This document shows, in pieces, positions 1 to 11,766 of a stretch of DNA of 64,000 bases. Under the pieces are notes generated by a model that was not told the DNA's origin, made no database searches, and saw only the letters and a program-made list of their open reading frames with translations. Each line of letters starts with the position of its first letter. The first letter of the stretch is position 1. The stretch is from Neoconidiobolus thromboides FSU 785. Taxonomy: Eukaryota > Entomophthoromycota > Entomophthoromycetes > Entomophthorales > Neoconidiobolaceae. Location: contig MU626280.1 in assembly GCA_025603075.1 (NCBI GenBank), positions 106,717 through 170,716 on the forward strand, given 5' to 3'. Both the position numbers and the translations under genes were made by a program.

Positions 1-446
1 ATATGAAGTAGCAAGAGTATTAGAATATTCTAAGCTACTTAAGCGACTCCCTAATACTTCTTTTGCTAAGTTTCTTGATCCTTTAATTTGTAAATTATTA
101 TAGATTTCTTGTCCTTTTTTGAAACATTTATAAAGATACTCTCCAATATTCAATTGAGCCTTTTCCAAATAACTTATTATTGCTCGATCCAGTACTTCTC
201 TGGTTATTAATTTGGGCTGAGATACTAAATATGCTAGTTAATATAAGAACAAATTTCATGATAACTGCTCTCACCTTCTTCACTTTCCAACTCTGCTCTT
301 AACTCTGCTAAAAAATAACCAGGCTCAGTTTCCTATTTTGAACAATTAGTAAAGGGATAGAGGGGTTTATCAAAGTTTACATTTAAATTAAACTCAAAGA
401 TCTTGCTGAATGCATTGTTTTCCCATTCTTCTAAACTTTTTGCCAT
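1..446 (-). CDS. Ufd2-like ubiquitin E4 factor, 5' part only (runs off window)
   Basis: Three exons can be read on the minus strand: 446-381, 332-275 and 224 to the left edge, joined by GT..AG introns of 48 and 50 nt with compatible phases. The start ATG is at 446-444. The N-terminus reads MAKSLEEWENNAFSKIFEFN, then an exon with FLAELRAELESEE, then SQPKLITREVLDRAIISYLE and a stretch with YLYKCFKKG. This order (IF-x-V/N-L, 'FL..L..EL..E', 'LIT.EVLDRAI', 'YL..C.K') is what I recall of the start of the Ufd2 core domain. In that family the protein extends ubiquitin chains through a C-terminal U-box, which would lie outside this window. The call rests on short motif similarity only. The alternative is another helical-repeat protein. 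Confidence 0.45.
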
Positions 447-734
447 TTTCACTAAAAAATATAAAAGCTGAAGTCATCAATTTTGGCTTATATAAGATAT
501 TCCTTAAAGTAGTGATGCAAAATTTCAACTGAAAAAATGGTGTTTCTGCCGAAATAGTAATTTTAATTTGTAACTTCTAATAAGGAGCTGATTTTTTGAT
601 TGGGATTTATTTTTTTCTCAAAGCAGTAGTAACTTTGCAAAATTAACATTTACTGTTGTAATCTGTTACTTTCAGAAAAAAAGTTTTGGATTTTTTCACA
701 TTTTCCGTCATTACTTATACAATACTATATAATA

Positions 735-827
735 ATATATTTTTCTTGTTTAAGACTAATAATTTTCTACTTAAACAGCACTAAAAAATAGAAAAAGCGA
801 TGAAACCAAAAAACACTCTCATACAAT
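735..827 (+). mobile_element. Family A MITE, degenerate copy
   Basis: The right half is recognisable (TAGAAAAAGCGATGAAACC followed by AAAAAACACTCTCATA). The left G-run end has been lost, and the central AGCGCT has become AGCACT. Boundaries are approximate. Confidence 0.5.
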
Positions 828-1001
828 ATTTTTTGTTAACTTATAGTCACTAAAACTTGATGCTAGATGTTCCAAAGAATTCAGTAATAATGCTTTTATA
901 AATTTACTAAATGATAGTGAGAAATTAAAAAAATTGTATTATGCTTGTAACTAGATAGCATTTTTAAATTATGTAGTAAAGTCTTACTAGAATTTAGCAT
1001 T

Positions 1002-1103
1002 TGGGGATGTATTTTTGTGTCTAAGAATTTTACTAACAAATTTTCCGCTTAAATAGCGCTTAAAAAATGGAAAAAATAATGAAGTCAAAAAAACGTTCCC
1101 ATT
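1002..1103 (+). mobile_element. Family A MITE (reference copy)
   Basis: This is a near-consensus member of a ~105-bp family found about 24 times in the window. Family layout: left end TGGGGATGTATTTTTGTG, then TTTAAGAATTTTACTAACAA, then a small stem TTTCC...GGAAA around a palindromic AGCGCT core (usually AAATAGCGCTTAAAA), then GTAATGAAGTCAAAAAAA, and right end ACATCCCCA, the inverted form of the left end. The family carries no coding capacity. TA flanks most copies, as expected of Tc1/mariner- or ISL2EU/PIF-like TA-targeting transposases. 'Plus' here means the TTTAAGAATTTT half comes first. Confidence 0.85.
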
Positions 1104-1458
1104 TACATAAATAGTTTCCATAAATTACAAAACTCAATGATTTATCTTACATAATTTGAAGCTGTTTGTCTTGGAATAAATATAATATTATAATTTATAA
1201 AATCATAATCATAGAGCTAAATGTAGCTTATTAAACCTTTGACTTGTACAAGAGAATCATTTTTAAATTATTTTAGTAGTATGTTTCCGTTTAAATGTGG
1301 AAGAAAATCTTAAAGGAGTTTACCAGATACTTATTTAACCAAATTTATTGATATTTTTTGCTCAAATTTTTCAGAAATGTTTAGTAGCATTGAGCTTTAA
1401 TGGCTATAAAAAGCATACCATTTCTTTAACAAAATTTTAATTATACTATTGATTCTAA

Positions 1459-3034
1459 TCAAGAAGTACCATTAGGGTTAGGTGTAGTAATAACATCTTT
1501 GAAGCACTCTTCAACCAAGTTAAAAGGCTTATTTTTAATTGACTCTGGCAAGTAGGCTTCAAACCCGCCAACTAGTTGCAAGTTGTTATCTAAATAGTTC
1601 AAAAATTCATGAATGGAGCAGCCGGACTCTGGGCACCAAGAAGTAACCAAAGATTTGCCATTATAGAACATACGAATAAAGTATTGATTTAAGATGCTGT
1701 TTTTACTCTTATACTTCTTACTATCTTTTTTCCATAATTCAACTTGAATGTTTGAAGAATAGGGTGGCCAGCGCATTTCAGTAGAATTTAAGGCACCTAA
1801 CAATGGAATAACTGAGGTATCATGACCGGAATAGTAGTAGATCTTCTTTAGTTGACCCATCATTGAGTAAGCAGGATGGTTGAAGTCGATAATTTTGTCA
1901 CTTTTTTCAAGGTTAGCAATATGAGCCAAAAACTTGCGTTTCATTTCTAATAAAAAGGGACCCATTCTTAATTTAGCTAACAATGGGAATTGAACCTCAT
2001 TATCACGATACAAGATACGATACTGACCATTGGAGGCTATCATGGTGTTATCAACCATAGCTGGAGTAACACAATTATCAGGGTCTCTCTTTGAGCAGAT
2101 GTTTTTTTTGTTATGACATTTACGAACTTGGAAAACATCAGTGAAATAGAAGAAATTAAAAGGCCTATTATACTCGAATTTTTTGGTACTGTTTGAGTCG
2201 TATACCATATCTAAGAATTGTTTACGGTCAGGCAAAGTAAAATTTATCAACTCTTTCATTGCTTTTGATTGTTTAACTTTTTTTTCCAAAATAGCAATAT
2301 TTGGACAATTCTTTGGATTTGGAACCATGTACTCAATCTCAGCTGGTAAGGTAAAGATAGGTAGTTCCAAGTTTCGGAATTGAGCTGGATCAAATTGAGT
2401 GTTATAATTGGGTGGAAACATACCGGACATTAAAGAAACAGCAGATTGATGGGTACGCCAAACGTCACTAGCGCGAACTAAGATATCTTTTTGGTTTTCT
2501 ATCCAAGTTTCTTGAATTAAACCTGTCTTTTCATGGTAGATCTTTTTCAAGCTTTGTCCTAATTTAACTTGGTAGGCCATTCCTTTTGGAGTTAATTGGC
2601 CAGTAGAACAATTTCCAGGCCAGAATAAACTGGAGTATGGGTTTAAACTACAGTAATTAAATGGTGAGACGTTAGGGTCACAGTTGTTTTGATAGTATTT
2701 GGTGCTTGGTTTGAAGGTTAAGTTATCAACATGGGACTGTTCCAAAGCACAGTTCCAAGGTTCGTCCTCGTACCCCTCTGGAAGCATATTGTAGGGCGTA
2801 CGATCACCATGACGATTCATCCATACCGATGTAAGTAATTTCCCGTTTTTGAACTAAATCAAGATTAGGTTATATAGTTTTGAATTAGTAAATAAAGCTT
2901 ACCATTGGCTGATAAGTGTCTGGGTTGGGTAGTCCAGCTTCACAATAGTCATACCCATCAAGTTTATCATTCTCGTAACCTGGATAGTTGCTAGTTACTA
3001 CACTAGCAACTAACAGTAAAAATAAATTTAACAT
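1459..3034 (-). CDS. Secreted histidine acid phosphatase (phytase/MINPP-like)
   Basis: Two exons, 3034-2903 and 2853-1459, give 508 residues; the 49-nt intron has GTAAG and TTTAG ends. I chose the Met at 3034 because it opens a clean signal peptide (MLNLFLLLVASVVTS). An in-frame Met 17 codons upstream (3085) would put a basic stretch ahead of it. The hallmark RHGDRTP lies at about residues 58-64, where the His is the phosphorylated nucleophile. The second signature, SGHD, has its HD at about 388-389 and supplies the proton donor. Cysteines are frequent, as in extracellular members. The protein likely releases phosphate from organic phosphates or phytate outside the cell or in the secretory pathway. 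Whether it is phytase, acid phosphatase or MINPP-like cannot be told from motifs alone. Confidence 0.85.
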
Positions 3035-3826
3035 GATGTGTTTTTTTAATTTAATAAACAAAGAATTCTTGGTATATTTTTCCACATTTATACTTTATAA
3101 TATTTAAAGTTAAGGTGATGTAAGTTTCAAAAACTTCTTGTCAGTTCATTTTTCATATTCCTTATTCTTTAATATTTGAATTATATTAGTTTCAATAAAC
3201 TTACCCCTACATTTTTTTTAAAATTTCACTTAGGAATAATTATTTTTTCTATTTTATTATCAAAAGTACAGCACCTGATTTTATATAGTGAATAATATCA
3301 GAATATTATTGAATGTTTATTCACTAGTGAGGATTATTATTTTAGTTTTAAAATAAGTGTCTCTATAGTATGAGACGAAAGTGATTCTATGGTGTACTTA
3401 CAATTTTAAATAAAGCAAAATATTACAGAAAAGTCGGAAAAAATATGATATAGTAGGGATCACGAAAAGTTTTGGAAATTTTTATAACTTTTCAAAGATG
3501 ATTGTTTTTTTTTGAAACCCAAGTATAAACTGAAGCATATAGGATACTTTGTGTGTTGAATCTTCAAATCATGATATTTCCTCTTTATTGGGATATCACT
3601 ATTTGAAATTACATTTTTTTAAAATAAATCTTATTTTGACATGAATTTTTCAAAAATAAAAATAAAACATAAAAATTAATAAAAGGGTATATAAATTATT
3701 CAAGAGGTCCTGCTCTTTTAAAAAATATTTTTTATTGATAACAATAATTAAACACGAGAAAATCGAAGCTAAAGACTAACTAGTATAAGCAATTTCAAAT
3801 TTCAATAACTTGTTAACTATTTAACA

Positions 3827-3932
3827 ATATGGGGATGTATTTTTTTGTTTAAGAATTTTACCAACGATCTTTCCACTCAAATAGTGCTTAAAAAATGGAA
3901 AAATAATGAAACTAAAAAAAACAGCCTCATAT
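3827..3932 (+). mobile_element. Family A MITE
   Basis: Left end ATATGGGGATGTATTTTTTT; the right end has decayed to ACAGCCTCATAT. The core is AAATAGTGCTTAAAA. Confidence 0.8.
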
Positions 3933-4272
3933 TATAATAAAATAACAAAATAACAAAATCATACTATGATTTATTAAATTTATGACGTTCAGTTGAAGTG
4001 TTTCACAAGACTGTTATAAAAAAAGTCAGTTAAAAAATATTGATTAAATTAAAAATAAAAATAAGCACTCTTCAAATACCTGACTTTACGTTTAGTTTTA
4101 ATTTTAATTTTAACTTAGTTTTAATTTCTTCAACCTTGACTTTTTTAATTTTAATAAATTTATTATAAAATGCCACTTTATCAGTTTTATAGTTATATTA
4201 CAATAGCTGAAGTATTTATAAAATTAAATTAATTCAATTAGCTTTAAATAATTTTGCTATCAAAATTTAATA

Positions 4273-4376
4273 TATGGGGATATTTTTTTGGGTTCATTAC
4301 TTTTTCCATTTTTTAAGCACTATTTGAGTGGAAAGATTGTTAGTAAAATTCTTAAACACAAAAAAACATCCCCATT
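4273..4376 (-). mobile_element. Family A MITE, minus orientation
   Basis: It reads TATGGGGATATTTTTTTGGG at the left and ends AAAAACATCCCCAT. The internal half (CATTACTTTTTCCATTTTTT) comes first, so the element is inverted relative to the copy at 3827, about 340 bp away. Confidence 0.85.
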
Positions 4377-4512
4377 ATTATATTTTTTAAATTTTATTAT
4401 ATTAAATATAATAAAATTATTTATATTTTTTAATCCTATTTTTGTATTAGCTTTATATAATTTATTAATAATATAAGCTATTTTTCCTTTTCTTATATAG
4501 TTTATTTAGTTA

Positions 4513-4980
4513 TGTGAAATATCGCTTTGTCAGTCCCATGGTTAATTATAGCATAACAATCGCCTAAGCTGTTGTGTTCTTGAGTTCAGAGAAAATCAAT
4601 CCCATGTTCTTAGTTTGATTTGCTATGAGAATTTCTAGCTCCATCACAAAGGATATTTATTATCTTCTCATTTTGATATTTATACTTTTCAGAGTATAAA
4701 AGAGTTTACAGAGTATAGTAGTTCGAGGCTTTTTAACTGAATTATTACCTGATATCTCAAACATTTAATAAAGCCACTAAGTTTTCTTAATAGTATTTTA
4801 CATAGGTTTTACATTAATATTGTCTATTCTATTTGTCTTATATAGCTTGTAACCTATTACGTGCTATTCCTCATAACCCAGGTCTATTTTAGTCACATAA
4901 ACTAAGACCTTTCGACTTATAGTGTAGTCAACCCAGCAATAGCTGTTCTTGACTCCAAACCCTGAGTACCAGATTTCACA
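4513..4980 (+). mobile_element. 468-bp LTR-like repeat (solo copy)
   Basis: The sequence starts TGTGAAATATCGC, ends CCAGATTTCACA, and is nearly identical to 44510-44973. It is flanked by GTTA on both sides (4509-4512 and 4981-4984), or by AGTTAT if the ends are set one base inward. The TG...CA ends, short target duplication and internal TATAAAAGAG (about 4693) resemble a solo LTR. A terminal-inverted-repeat DNA element with GTGAAAT/ATTTCAC ends is the alternative. No ORF was found inside. Confidence 0.65.
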
Positions 4981-5242
4981 GTTATTAGATGTTATTTTTT
5001 TTATTTGAAAGCTTACTTTATTATTAAAACTAAAATTTTTTAGCCTATTATAAACAATTAAAATTTTTGTAATTTTTTTAACTGATGTTTAATTAATAAA
5101 GCTAAAAAGTTAATTTATATAGTTATAATAATTTTTAAATAATTGAAATAATATAAGAATGTTTTTTATTTATTTATTTATTTTAATATTTTTTCAATAT
5201 CTGAAAATTAGTCAATTAATACAATCATTTAAATTCAGATAT

Positions 5243-5341
5243 ATAGGGATATACTTTTTTGTGAGAATTTTGCTAACAATCTTTCCACTCAAATAGCGCT
5301 TAAAAATGGAAAAGTAATGAAATCAAAAAAATATCCCCATA
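5243..5341 (+). mobile_element. Family A MITE inside an inverted repeat
   Basis: Ends are TATAGGGATATACTTTTTTG and AAAAATATCCCCAT. It is flanked by oppositely oriented arms containing AAATTCAGATATA (about 5231-5243) and TATATCTGAATTT (about 5360-5372), so it sits in the loop of a larger palindrome. Confidence 0.75.
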
Positions 5342-6015
5342 GAGAACTTTAAACTAGTTATATCTGAATTTAGAAATACAATAATTAAGTGACAATATTA
5401 TCTAATTAAATTTCTTATATGAATTATAAGTAAATTAATTATAAAGCTGTAATTAATTTTATAAATAACTTAAGTACTTATTATGTTATAATCAATTATA
5501 AAGCTGGTAAGGCAATGTTTTTTAAAATAAAAAAATTAACTTTTTAATGTATTATTTCTTTTATTTGAAATTTTTTTAATATGAGTTTAAAAATATGATG
5601 AAGCTGTTATCTTTATATTCATATTAAAACAGCCTAACTATAACTTAAAAACAATAAAAAACTTTTAAATGGAAGCTGCTTTATAATGTTTAGTTATGTT
5701 AATTTTAACTTGTCAATATCTGAAATAGAGAGCATAAACACAAGTATACCAATTTTACAGATTTGGTAGTATAAAAGCTAAAAATATTATCACGTCCACT
5801 TTGTGAGATATTTTTTATAAAGATGAATGTTTTGAGTGCTATTATCTGAAGAAAATTATATACATTTTTACTCACTTATTTATTAGGTTTAACTTTGTTC
5901 AAAATTTGCAATCCTTTACCTTTAACCAATCAAAATGACCCACTTCAGGGTGATAATTTACCAAAAAGCATCTAACATCAATGTGTAAAATTACAAAATC
6001 AATTTTTGATAACTA

Positions 6016-6468
6016 ATGAGTTTGGTAGTTCATATTTTTATAATTGGAACAAAAACTAAAAAAGAAGTAGGCTGAAGTAGAAAATACATTTAAAAGGATA
6101 TTGACACGTAAAGGAGTTAAAGGAGTACTTATAGTTACAAGAGAGGAAGGCCTGGTTATCAAAAGTTCTTTAGAAGAAGAGTTAGGGAAGAAATATGCTA
6201 AAGTAATCAAAAATTTGATTAAAGTGGCACAAGAATCAATTGTTGAGATTGAGGAGCAAGTGAGTCTTACATCTTTAATAAGTTTATCTTATTTATTATT
6301 TTAGGACTTTCTTAAATTCCTTAGAATTAGAACTGATAAACATGAAATAATGGTATCTCCAGGTAAGAAGTTTTTATTTAAAAAATCATTTTCGACTGAT
6401 AAATTTATTTAGCTGCTGAATATATACTTGTTGTAGTACAAGACCCAAGCGAACTCCATGGACAGTAA
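6016..6468 (+). CDS. Dynein light chain, roadblock/LC7 type
   Basis: Four exons (6016-6024, 6071-6259, 6305-6362, 6413-6468) join in phase to give 103 residues, the usual length for this family. The first exon is only nine bases (Met-Ser-Leu). The body begins AEVENTFKRILTRKGVKGVL, runs through FLRIRTDKHEIMVSP and ends in YILVVVQDPSE, matching roadblock proteins end to end. The protein should dimerise and bind the dynein intermediate chain, so it acts in microtubule motor cargo transport. It is transcribed toward the phosphoacetylglucosamine mutase gene (convergent pair). The tiny first exon is inferred from donor/acceptor and phase only. Confidence 0.85.
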
Positions 6469-6833
6469 ATCAGCAGTAAAATAATAATTTACCAAAAGTT
6501 ATTAAGTTATTAAATCGTCTTTTTAAATTGTTTTAAATTTGATTAGCAGAATTTTAGAAGCATCAAAATAAAATACAATGGGTTCTAATTATAATACACT
6601 TATTTAATTTCAGTATATAATACTATTTATCCTATAAAACATTTGGAAATTTGAGGTGTAAGGCCTTAGAATTTACACTTTGAGGTTTGGGATAAAATAA
6701 AAGACATAACCATTCAAAGGTGTTTCTTAATATTTTGTTTATTGCAGTAATTTCAAATCTATGCTTTAGTTAAAATTAATATAATATATCATAAATAAAT
6801 ATTAAGATATTGGTTTATTTGAGTTTTTTTTGA
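6469..6833. other. Convergent intergenic spacer
   Basis: This 365-bp AT-rich spacer lies between the 3' ends of the roadblock and phosphoacetylglucosamine mutase genes. I see no gene or repeat in it. Confidence 0.5.
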
Positions 6834-8714
6834 TTAAAAGCTAGTAGGTAAATCTCCTTTACCACCAGCTTCTGTATAAACAAGTTTCGAAATAGCAATA
6901 GCTAAGTCATCACATTCTTGACGAGTATTTGCTTCAGCATATACTCTTACAACATCTTCAGTACCAGAAGGTCTAACAAAAGAGCGACCCTTGTTATATT
7001 TGGCAACAATTTGATCAATCTTCTCTTGAAGACCAGCTGGGTGAGTTAATTTACGTTCTGCATCAGTGGTTTGGAAAACATTACGATCTTGAACTACAAC
7101 CTTGGCCAATCTATTTGGAAGATCGGTGTAGGCAGTATCCCATTCACTTAAGCTCCAGTTACGATGTGCAAGAATAACCTCAACCAAAAGCATATCTGAA
7201 AGGGCATCACCAACAGCTTGATTGATAAGGTCTAATACAGCAGCGAGGCTAGCAAGGGCCTCTGCTTGAGCAGGAGATTGGGTTTTATGATTTTCAATGG
7301 CGCTTAAAGCAGAAGGACCGAAAAGGACTGTACCATGGCCATTGGCTTCAAAGTAAACACCAATATCAAAGCTTTCAGCTTCATGATGAAGATGTTTAAC
7401 TCCAGTTTTGGCACATGCTACAGGAACTTTTAAAGTATCTTTAAGGTAAGCAGTAGAGCTACCATTAGCATAAGCAGTTTGTACAACACCTACTTGGAGA
7501 TGACCCAATCCAGCAGCATTGACTAATTCAATTAAAAACATAGCTGCAAGGGTAGAAATTTTGTCACCATCCAATAGTTTTAATGAGTGGTTAGTTGGAT
7601 CAGTGTAAAAGTAAATAACGCGATCAGCATCGCCGTCTAAGGCACAATAACGAGCTTTAACATCTGGCTGGACTTGGTTTGGGAATTTAAAGGTGGTTTT
7701 GACGTAATCAGCACCAGACTAATTAATTTTATAAATGAAAATAATAAATAGTTCATAATCTTGCTTACTTGATAGTTAAGTTTTTCTTGTGAATCGATAT
7801 CGTCATTAGTAATATTAATTTGTAAATATTTGATACCAATTTCTTCGGCTAACTTTTTAAGTTTAGGTGCTCCAACACCATTTGCACAATCAACAGTTAA
7901 TGGTGAAGGTGGATTTCTCCCTTTCTATTTAAAAAATAAATATAGATTAAAAATATCAAAAATACTACATACGAGAAGAGTTTTGAAGGCGCCAGAAAGC
8001 TTGCTATAGTATCCAGCTTCAGTAGGTTCTCCATAAGGTTTAGGAGTATTGGCGGTATTTAAACATCTTACAATATAATGGAGCTGAGGGGTAGTAAGTA
8101 CGCCTTCATCTTTATATTCTGAGCCAACAGCTTGGAGACCGTGAACCAAAGATTCAATAAGCTTAGGTCCAGAAGGTCTTTTAAAGAGGTCAAATGTTGA
8201 GTATTTGTAATATTATAAAAATACCTTGTATCACGACCAATGATTACATGGGCTGGTGTAGAGTTATCAATTGAAAGCTCGGTAGAAAGCTCTTCAACAT
8301 ATTTTAAAAGTTCATCTGGATCTGCAATATTGGCTAATTTTGTAACATAGGCTTCCCAAGATTGTTCCAACATCTCACCTAAAGGATCAACGACTTTGAC
8401 GCCATTATCCTTAAAAATAAATAAACTTAAATATAAATGCTAAAAATTTATTACTTGTGCTGGGTTATGGGAAGCAGTTACCATAACACCTATTGTTTTT
8501 CCACCTAATTTTCTAGATCTTAATGCAGCAATCAAACCAACCCTAAAAAATACAGGATCAAGAAGTTCACTCCTTTAAAATTTATTAATACTAAAATATT
8601 AAGTTTAAAGCTTTTTTACTTCATACGAAAACCAGCGGTACCATAAGAATATTGGATATTTGACTTAGGATGGTTTTTAGCAAGAGTCACGAAATTTGTT
8701 TTATCAATGGCCAT
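6834..8714 (-). CDS. Phosphoacetylglucosamine mutase
   Basis: Six exons (8714-8620, 8572-8455, 8409-8225, 8177-7973, 7924-7769, 7718-6834) sum to 547 residues, the normal length of Agm1/Pcm1. The enzyme interconverts GlcNAc-6-P and GlcNAc-1-P on the route to UDP-GlcNAc, the precursor of chitin, GPI anchors and N-glycans. The start [19 protein letters not shown] leads into [17 protein letters not shown] carries the phosphoserine, DGDADR binds the metal, and [14 protein letters not shown] near the C-terminus binds the substrate phosphate. All key motifs are intact. Its 3' end faces the roadblock gene; its 5' end faces the AA11 LPMO gene across a 0.95-kb gap. Confidence 0.93.
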
Positions 8715-9662
8715 TTTTAATAATTCTATAAAAAATAAAGATGTTAGCGGTTTATATAGTTTTTAAATTCCTTTTCCACATCACCACTATTTTTATTTGC
8801 TCTATTTTTAGTTAGCATTTGTCTCCTATTGGTTAATATTCTACAACATGTCATAAACCTTATCATTCATTAGATTTATTAATAAAGTTAAATTAAATGA
8901 TGGAACTACTATATGATTATAAAGCAAATGTAATATTTCACTATACTTGAGATAAAAGTCTGATATGAAAACATTTCTTTAAAATTAATGATAAAAGGGA
9001 TCCCATTTACTCAAGATTGGTACCAAGTCAATATAGTATTAGCTAAAAAATCGGGAAATTTATTATCACAACTAAAGAATAGTATAAGAAACTGTGAAGG
9101 AATAGCCAAATGAAATAAAAATAGATTCTATGATACGAAGAATAATAAAGAATGAATAAAGAATACAAAAATAGTAAATTTTGAGAACTTTATAAACAAT
9201 TGTACATTTTAAAGTATTAAATACTAATCATAGAAGCATTTTTTATTTTCTTAATTCTAATTTTTAGCTATTTAAAATTTTGAATGCTTTAATATTTTAA
9301 AATAAAAATAGATTAATGTGAGCAAGGCAACAATTAATGCTAGTTTTATACCTTAATATGGATTGTAATATATATAATAATCACAACTCAATCATCATAC
9401 TCAAATAATATTTAAAAGAAGGAAAAAATGATGAACTCAGAAAAACATCTCCATATATTTCATGGAAATTTATTTCTTTAACCCTAATAACTATTTTATG
9501 TATTGCTACATTTTATCCTTAAGGTGCTCATTATCTATTAAAATGCAGAACATATTTACGTTATGTTAGATTTATTAACAACATTTAAATAAAAATTAAT
9601 ACTTAAAGTTTACTTTTGTATCTACATATAACATTTTTTTTCAATTATATATTTTGTAAATT
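8715..9662. other. Intergenic region with a MITE remnant
   Basis: This AT-rich region lies upstream of the mutase. The only recognisable item is a right-half remnant of family A near 9395-9457. Confidence 0.5.
9395..9457 (+). mobile_element. Family A MITE, right-half remnant
   Basis: It retains ACTCAAATAATATTTAAAAG, then GGAAAAAATGATGAACTCAG and the end AAAAACATCTCCATAT. The left TIR is not recognisable. Confidence 0.5.
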
Positions 9663-10336
9663 TTAAGGAATAGTAATCTGAGGCCTTTGAGCAAACCTTT
9701 CAACATGATCCCCGCCCTGGTTAAATTGGGGGAATACAACATAGCCAGGTAAATTAGCAACTAAGAGTTCTGGACCAGTTATGGTCCCACTTGGATTACC
9801 ACCAGTAATTTCAATATCAATACAATTCATGTACCACTCACGATTACCAACATTATTAATCCAATTGAAGGAAAGGGTAGCGTTTTTAGCTGGTCGAGCA
9901 CCAACTGGTATTGGAATGTCAAAATTTAATGTGTCTAACATGCAGCGAGTAAACACGTCTTTAATTACTACCCATTTTTGCTGATCATATGAGATTGCAA
10001 ATTGGCAATGGCCGCCATCATGTATAGCTCCACCGGTCATTGTGAGCTTGATGGTATCACCCGCCTTGAAGGATGCTTGTACCGGGCCTTTGGGATATCC
10101 CTTACATGGATAAGGTTTATCGAACCTATCCTGTAAAAATGTCAAATTTAAATAAAACGAAAGTGAGAACTTAAGCTTACCATGCTCCCGAGTGGCGCTA
10201 AATTACTATAATCTACCATCCCTATAGACTTATAGTATGGAGAAAATTTAGAGTATCTGGGGTAGGGATAAGATACCTCCATATGAGCAAAGGAAGTACT
10301 TAAAAATATTATTACTAACAAGGATTTAATAAACAT
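9663..10336 (-). CDS. AA11-like lytic polysaccharide monooxygenase (chitin-active)
   Basis: Two exons (10336-10181 and 10130-9663; 50-nt intron) give 207 residues. The signal peptide MFIKSLLVIIFLSTSFA is followed directly by His18, which becomes the N-terminal residue of the copper 'histidine brace' after cleavage. The second brace histidine is expected in GGAIHDGGHCQFAISYD. The segment NREWYMNC matches the conserved AA11 C-terminal signature, including the axial Tyr region and a disulfide Cys. It is a single domain with no carbohydrate-binding module and no GPI-type tail. The family oxidatively cleaves crystalline chitin. Activity here is inferred from motifs. It is transcribed away from the transcription factor gene at 11767. 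Confidence 0.85.
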
Positions 10337-11766
10337 TGTTTAAGGAAGTGATTTGAAATTTTATCTGGGCAATTTTGTTACTTTATATACCTTTCAAAAT
10401 TACATATTGATTCACTTATAGAGGACTAACTATGACATTAAGGTTCAGTTTAATAAGATTCCTAAATTTGTCTTAATGGTGTTCTTAAAACTATTAAAAT
10501 ATGTCAAATGATGAGGCATTTATTGATATGATAAAATATAACACAGTGTAAATGAATCATCTGTAATATCAATTGACATAGTTTAATATATTATAATTTA
10601 TTTATATAAATGTGCTATTACAACACTTATTGTTTTTTAACTGTCTTTTCCATAATTCTTCTACCACAGGTATTAAATATAAGAAATGTAAGCTTAGCTT
10701 TAGATATTACATTGCTTTCATATAGAGCTAAGTTGTATATAAATAAAGCTGTAGTTTAGAATATTGTAGGCTACTCTTAGCTATTTGTTCTAAATCATAT
10801 ATAATTAAAATAAAATGATACTTAATGTATCAGGAAATAAATCAGAAGCGAGACTTAAGTAATATCAAATAAATCATTGACATTTCTGAAATTAAACCCA
10901 ATACTTTAATATAAGGCACATATCACATTTTAAAGTAAGATTAGGAATTAAGTAAGAATCAAGGATAAATGTTAATTTAATAATGCTATTCGTTAAATTT
11001 TAAATATCTTTTATAACTATCCACTATAAAAATCAATGACAAGCAATAAGAGCTATCATTTGATTTAAAAAACTGGTTGAGTTTTATTGTTTTATTATTT
11101 TACTATTTTACTATTTTACTTCATTCATAGATAATTGATACCTATTTCCCGATTTATTTAACATTTAATAATATAGTAAATTATCTTCTGGTTGGAGATT
11201 GTATACTAATGGCGAAGTCTATTCGGAAATCAACAAAAGTCGAAAGTTAGATATTTAATATCCACTACATGATGCAAGTAGGATAGCCCATGTTAATTTA
11301 CCTATTTTTTAAACATTTTAATATTTAAGATGGACTTGTTTTGCATATTCTGTTTAAATTATTTATTTAATAATTCGACAACGTTGACCATTTGTAATGT
11401 CATTGATACTTTATGGAACCATTGTAATTATTAATAGCTAAAGGATTTATTATAAGCTTTATCAACTAAAACAAAATTTAAATTTACATCATTCTTGGTG
11501 TCCTTATAAACACAGTATTGTAGTTTAAACTAGCATTACACCTCTTTTGCAATAATTTAGTTGTCCTTTTTGTTTAGGCAAAATTTTTAATAGTGAACTT
11601 TAAGTTTTTGAAATTGCCACTAAAAATGTTCTTCGACTTTTTAGGCAATTAAGCAATTGGAAAAAAATGATTTTAAAGTTTAGTTAAGTACCGAAGCTAC
11701 TAAAGGAAAGTATTTATAGTTTATTATAAGCATATTAGCGTTATTTGAAAATAAACTTTCTAAACC
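10337..11766. other. Divergent intergenic region, LPMO and transcription factor
   Basis: These 1.43 kb separate two divergent start codons, so they should hold both promoters. A repeated TTTTACTATTTTACTATTTTAC microsatellite lies near 11090-11120. I found no family A MITE and no supportable ORF. I looked for an upstream zinc-cluster exon for the transcription factor and did not find one. Confidence 0.5.

Larger units (their letters stand above)
447..1458. other. Intergenic gap with two family A MITEs
   Basis: This gap lies between the 5' end of the E4-like gene and the 3' end of the phosphatase gene. It holds a degenerate family A element near 735-827 and a near-consensus one at 1002-1103. 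The rest is AT-rich, with no ORF that I can support. Confidence 0.6.
3035..6015. other. Repeat-rich intergenic region
   Basis: About 3 kb without a supportable gene. It holds three family A MITEs (3827, 4273, 5243), one copy of the 468-bp LTR-like element (4513-4980) and, near 5430-5530, a decayed fragment resembling one arm of that element. The remainder is AT-rich simple sequence. Confidence 0.6.

Noticed and set aside
4288-4476. Short ORFs reading FPFFKHYLSGKIVSKILKHK at 4288, 46036, 56060 and (minus) 60973
   Set aside because: They are translations of the family A MITE in one orientation. Frames differ in their upstream and downstream parts, several copies have stops or frameshifts, and there is no sign of codon-level conservation beyond DNA identity.
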